Shown here piece by piece: positions 6,479 through 6,814 of a stretch of 6,814 nucleotides of DNA (the stretch's first letter is position 1; each line of letters begins with the position of its first letter). Under the pieces are notes generated by a model. It was not told where the DNA came from. It worked only from the letters and a program-made list of their open reading frames with translations, and did no database searches. The stretch lies in contig DKLL01000195.1 of the NCBI GenBank assembly GCA_002455755.1, forward strand, positions 2,578-9,391. The letters run 5' to 3'. Position numbers and translations under genes: made by a program. Origin of the DNA: Acinetobacter sp. UBA6641. Lineage in GTDB: Bacteria > Pseudomonadota > Gammaproteobacteria > Pseudomonadales > Moraxellaceae.

Positions 6479-6753
6479 CTATTTTTAGCAGCATTGCCTT
6501 TGCCTATTATTTTTCGGCGCGACGGGATATTGGCAGGTTTTTGCTGGCAGTTGCATGGCTGGTGGCATGGTCACGGGTTTATGTGGGAGTGCATTTCCCT
6601 ATTGATATGGTGGGTGCCTTCATGTTGTCGTGGGCTGTGAATCTTGCCGGTTTAAAATTATGGAATCACTATCAGGCACACCTGCTAGCTCAGGTCATGT
6701 ACATCTATGGAAAATTATTTAACCGACTGATTCAGCGCGGTTTGATCAAATAA
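6475..6753 (+). CDS. C-terminal half of the split PAP2 phosphatase
   Basis: This 92-residue frame starts at an ATG whose last two bases are part of the TGA ending the upstream half (ATGA, 6475-6478). It carries motif 3 (SRVYVGVHFPID) and about three hydrophobic segments. Its ATG encodes the Met that immediately follows the motif-2 His in the reconstructed protein, so it is probably an internal codon rather than an evolved start. No ribosome binding site precedes it. Separate synthesis would need stop-start coupling, and the product would lack motifs 1 and 2. Confidence 0.5.
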   Translation: MTIFSSIAFAYYFSARRDIGRFLLAVAWLVAWSRVYVGVHFPIDMVGAFMLSWAVNLAGLKLWNHYQAHLLAQVMYIYGKLFNRLIQRGLIK

Positions 6754-6771
6754 TCAGTTTAAAATATATAA

Positions 6772-6797
6772 AAAATCCCGCTCTAAGGCGGGATTTT
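6772..6797 (+). terminator. Bidirectional-type terminator after the PAP2 gene
   Basis: AAAATCCCGC (6772-6781) pairs perfectly with GCGGGATTTT (6788-6797) around the six-base loop TCTAAG. It starts about 19 bases after the TAA. The T-run is only four bases, then CAATTT. The symmetric A and T flanks would also suit a convergent gene beyond the window edge. Confidence 0.85.
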
Positions 6798-6814
6798 CAA
6801 TTTATAAAGCATGC

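Larger units (their letters stand above)
6155..6753 (+). pseudogene. BcrC-like PAP2 phosphatase (probable undecaprenyl-diphosphatase), interrupted by a one-base frame change
   Basis: Joined across the frame change, the two halves give a 199-residue membrane protein with about five hydrophobic segments. All PAP2 signatures lie in order: PRPF with Arg83 (motif 1), PSNH with His107 (motif 2), and SRVYVGVHFPID with Arg141, His147 and Asp151 (motif 3). The spacing and the phrases TLIAH, VGVHFP and IYGKLFNRL recall B. subtilis BcrC, which dephosphorylates undecaprenyl diphosphate to recycle the cell-wall lipid carrier on the outer face of the inner membrane. The Lys usually placed seven residues before the motif-1 Arg is not seen; Ser76 stands there. 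The reading frame changes by -1 at 6460-6468, exactly at motif 2, so plain translation ends at 6478 without His107 or His147. One missing A in CCCA(A)GC would explain it. It may be a true mutation, a sequence error, or a frameshift site. The ATG at 6155 is preferred to the TTG at 6128, although neither has a good ribosome binding site. Confidence 0.8.

Overview
The window looks like the chromosome of an Acinetobacter species. The basis is an adjacent dat-ddc gene pair that I recognise as close to the 1,3-diaminopropane operon of Acinetobacter baumannii, together with AT-rich intergenic DNA. Some residues differ from the A. baumannii proteins as I remember them, so another Acinetobacter species is possible. 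I could not run a database search.

Layout, left to right. (1) 1-288 (+): the C-terminal end of a Rieske-type aromatic-ring oxygenase alpha subunit, cut by the window edge. (2) 368-1738 (-): an aromatic-acid:H+ symporter-like MFS transporter, convergent with the oxygenase. (3) 1905-4813 (-): a two-gene operon in the order dat then ddc, closed by a strong bidirectional hairpin at 1859-1888. (4) 4814-5289: a 476-bp AT-rich divergent promoter region without a convincing gene. (5) 5290-5994 (+): an exported SIMPL/DUF541-domain protein with its own terminator. (6) 6155-6753 (+): a BcrC-like PAP2 phosphatase, interrupted by a one-base frame change exactly at its PSxH catalytic motif and followed by a terminator at 6772-6797.

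How the genes work together. Dat makes L-2,4-diaminobutyrate from aspartate semialdehyde and glutamate. Ddc decarboxylates it to 1,3-diaminopropane, the characteristic diamine of Acinetobacter. The transporter and the oxygenase fragment suggest a neighbouring module for uptake and breakdown of aromatic compounds. The SIMPL protein and the PAP2 phosphatase act in the envelope and look like independent transcription units.

I see no CRISPR array, insertion sequence, tRNA, rRNA or new multi-gene system. The most notable point is the PAP2 gene. The sequence T TTC CCA (6460-6466) has the formal pattern of a -1 frameshift heptamer, and slipping there would exactly rebuild the P-S-N-H motif. A plain one-base deletion or a sequencing error remains the simplest explanation.
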